Below, piece after piece: positions 9,243 through 11,043 of a stretch of 11,043 nt of DNA. The DNA comes from Choanephora cucurbitarum (lineage: Eukaryota; Mucoromycota; Mucoromycetes; Mucorales; Choanephoraceae). Positions within the stretch are counted from its first letter, which is position 1. Each line of letters opens with the position of its first letter. The position numbers and the translations under genes are program-made. The notes under the pieces were generated by a model. The model was given only the letters and a program-made list of their open reading frames with translations, had not been told where the DNA came from and searched no databases. The stretch spans positions 1 to 11,043 of the forward strand of contig JAIWNI010000329.1 in assembly GCA_025331435.1 (NCBI GenBank), read 5' to 3'.

Positions 9243-11043
9243 ATGCCATCTAACCAAAAGCGCGCTTTTTACTGTCACTGCGACGAATGCAAGACTAAGA
9301 CTGAACGTCCTTTTGTCTTCTTTTCAGTCTGCAGATATTATAAAAGGGCCAAGTTGTTTAGCGGTTCTTCATACAAGAGCTGGAAGGACACCTATGGTTA
9401 GTATAACTATACCTATCGTATTTTCACCTCACTAATTTATTATGATCTCGTCAACAGAAGGTAGAATCGCTATTAACGATAAACTTATATTCATCCCTGG
9501 CGTTGACACTGTCAATGATGGTAAGTCTTTCAAAAAACTGCCTCTAAATGATCAGTCACTAACCCGTGCAGGTTATAGATCCTTATAACGAAGTAGGTAC
9601 TGCAGGCATTCAAGATGCAATTGATAGCTACGATGTTGAAGACTTTGGTGGTTGCGATGATATTCATGATGGTGTCTCTGTTAGTGAATCAATTGAGCCT
9701 GTTGTCGATGATGATGTTGTTAATCTCACCAAAGAAATCTTAGCCGACGAAATATCTTCATCAGTTTCTGTTAGCCTTCCTGATTGTAAGTATACGATAA
9801 TCAGTTAGTCAGAAGTATCTATTGCTAATACAGGTCTTTGTTGACTTAGCTAGTAAAATTCCATGTTCTGCCTCTGCTTAGATTATGTCAATGATGATGA
9901 CAAGCATCAACAACAGCAACATAACTGACGCACAAACCGAAGCCTTTATGGAATGCTTTAACCATTTTCTCGCCTTGGGTAATGACTCCTTCCGTTTTCC
10001 AAAGTCTGTTGCAACATTTAAGCGCAGGAGCAATTTGGATGCACTTTGTACTGATGGTATTAAGTACTTTGCTGTCTGTACAAAATGTCACAAGCTGTTT
10101 CCATCAAAAGAATCACCAACAGAAGACGAATTCATTTGCAACCAGCCATTGATCAATGCATGCTATGTACCAACCAAGTCAGGCAAGTTTTGCGACGGTG
10201 TTGTTTACAAGATGTCCGAAGGAGCAAAACCAAAGCCAGTTGCACAAAAGGAGTATCCCTACTGTTCTATCATCGCAACATTGAAAAAGTTCTTTCTTCG
10301 TCGTGGCTTCGCTAACAAGATCACTGAATGGAAGTCCAGACATGTTGTAGAAGGCTTTCTCCTGGACTTGTATGATGCCACCAACTTTTCCAAATTCAAA
10401 ACATCACCCAGTGATAATACTCCTTTCGTTTCGCAGTCGGACTACAACCTTCTATTGACTCTTAACATTGATTGGTTTAGTCCTTTCAACAACAACCACA
10501 GTATTGGATGTAATTATCTTACCATTCAAAACATAACCAAGTCAAGTGGCCGAGACGATAAGGAAAATATGATTCTTGTTGGTGTGATCCCAGGGCCAAG
10601 TGAACCTCCTACCACGGCTATAAATCATTACTTGGAACCATTAGTTGATGACCTATTGATGCTTTTGGAAGGGGTTGAAATGAAGATGATTTTCAATGAT
10701 GGGTCTTTCAAGGCAGAAAAAGTCAAGGCATGCTTGGGAACTGTCAGTTCAGACTTACCTGCTACGAAAAAATTGGCCGGAAGCAAGTCCTTCAATAGTA
10801 GCTACGGCTGTCACCTATGCAAGACTTTTTTTCCACAAATTGACTGTCCAGGAAATAAAAGGGATTATTGCCAATGGGACTGTGACAACTGGGTCAAGAG
10901 AACGACTGAAGAGACTAGGGCCGATTCTGAGGCATGGTTGAACGCTAAAACCATAAAAGAAAGGGAAGCTCTTGAGAACAAAAACGGTGTACGTTACTCT
11001 GTTTTTTTTTTTCGCTTACCATACTTTTCGTACGACTTGATCG
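9243..11043 (+). CDS. Tnp2-like transposase (CMC superfamily, Plavaka-type), N-terminal part, runs off the window
   Basis: The protein would cut and move a DNA transposon. ATG 9243 has A at -3 and is preceded by a TATA box. Exons are 9243-9396, 9458-9520, 9579-9785 and from about 9882 to the edge. Exon 1 holds a Cys-rich head (FYCHCDECKTKTE, then YYKRAKLFSG). Exon 3 is acidic. Exon 4 is open to the end, from ATG 9885, over about 386 codons. It has a CTKCHKLF zinc-type pair (10077), NIDWFSPFNNNHSIGCNYL (10464), ENMILVGVIPGPSEPP (10563), GCHLCKTFF (10806) and GVRYS...RLPYF (10986-11027). These are the conserved blocks of fungal Tnp2-like proteins, and the next expected block (DPMHN) lies just past the edge. 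Exons 1-3 join in phase. The third junction does not give a clean join (see the intron at 9786). Family members are usually longer than 800 residues, so a large part is missing here. Confidence 0.85.
9397..9457 (+). other. Intron 1 of the transposase gene
   Basis: Donor GTTAGT, branch-like CACTAAT at 9429-9435, acceptor CAACAG. It is 61 bases long and phase 1. It removes the TAG that overlaps the donor and joins ...KDTY to EGRIAINDK. An acceptor 3 bases later (9460) would change only one residue. Confidence 0.7.
9521..9578 (+). other. Intron 2 of the transposase gene
   Basis: Donor GTAAGT and branch site CACTAAC (9557-9563). Two acceptors are possible. CAG at 9571 looks stronger but leads to a stop within five codons in the frame of exons 1-2. 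TAG at 9578 keeps the frame and joins VDTVND to DPYNEVG. The second is preferred on frame. Confidence 0.65.
9786..9881 (+). other. Intron 3 of the transposase gene, acceptor uncertain
   Basis: Donor GTAAGT, branch-like GCTAAT at 9824-9829. Acceptor 9849 (GACTTAG) is well spaced and in phase but leaves a TAG at 9879-9881 before exon 4. Acceptor 9881 (CTGCTTAG) reads YYVNDDDKHQQQQHN and then meets a stop at 9924, one frame away from the main exon 4 frame. Acceptor 9942 (CGAAG) is in phase and open but has no pyrimidine tract. The gene may therefore carry a one-base lesion in the CAACAACAGCAAC stretch, or use the weak acceptor. Confidence 0.5.

Noticed and set aside
9223..9435. Alternative frame through transposase exon 1
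   Set aside because: Its phase fits some splice choices, but it lacks the Cys-rich pattern seen in the 9243 frame and has no ATG start. An in-frame splice exists without it.
1..11043. CRISPR arrays, tRNA and rRNA genes, bacterial operons
   Set aside because: No regularly spaced repeats, cloverleaf-like sequences, rRNA-like stretches or Shine-Dalgarno-led gene runs were seen; the content is eukaryotic.

Overview
The window looks like a transposon-rich, AT-rich stretch of a fungal nuclear genome, most likely an early-diverging (Mucoromycota/Mucorales-type) fungus. The reasons are a LINE with an AP-type endonuclease, a Tnp2-like (CMC superfamily, Plavaka-type) transposase split by introns of about 50-65 bases with CTAAY-like branch sites, and no sign of bacterial gene organisation. 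No ordinary housekeeping gene is recognisable.

Layout. Bases 1-3148 are AT-rich and mostly without convincing genes. They hold one broken open frame (208-561, +) and a weak zinc-knuckle-like trace on the minus strand near 1500. From about 3149 to 6822 lies a nearly full-length but dead non-LTR retrotransposon. It has a leader with a 12-base inverted repeat, an uninterrupted endonuclease frame (3308-4318), then the reverse transcriptase and a C-terminal CCHC region broken by four in-frame stops and about five frameshifts, and finally an A-rich tail. Bases 6823-7839 are low-complexity and AT-rich DNA containing a minus-strand protein-like remnant (6910-7337).

From about 7840 to the right edge the sequence may belong to a second, DNA-type transposon. 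A CACTACAA-type sequence at 7840 could be its left end. A candidate three-exon gene of unknown function runs leftward (9135 to 8414). A Tnp2-like transposase gene runs rightward from 9243 and is cut by the window edge just before the expected DPMHN block. The two start codons are 107 bases apart, so the genes would share a divergent promoter region.

The two main elements are functionally separate: one copies through RNA and the other moves as DNA. The most original observations are the intron model for the leftward gene next to the transposase, and the contrast between the clean endonuclease frame and the heavily damaged reverse transcriptase of the same LINE.
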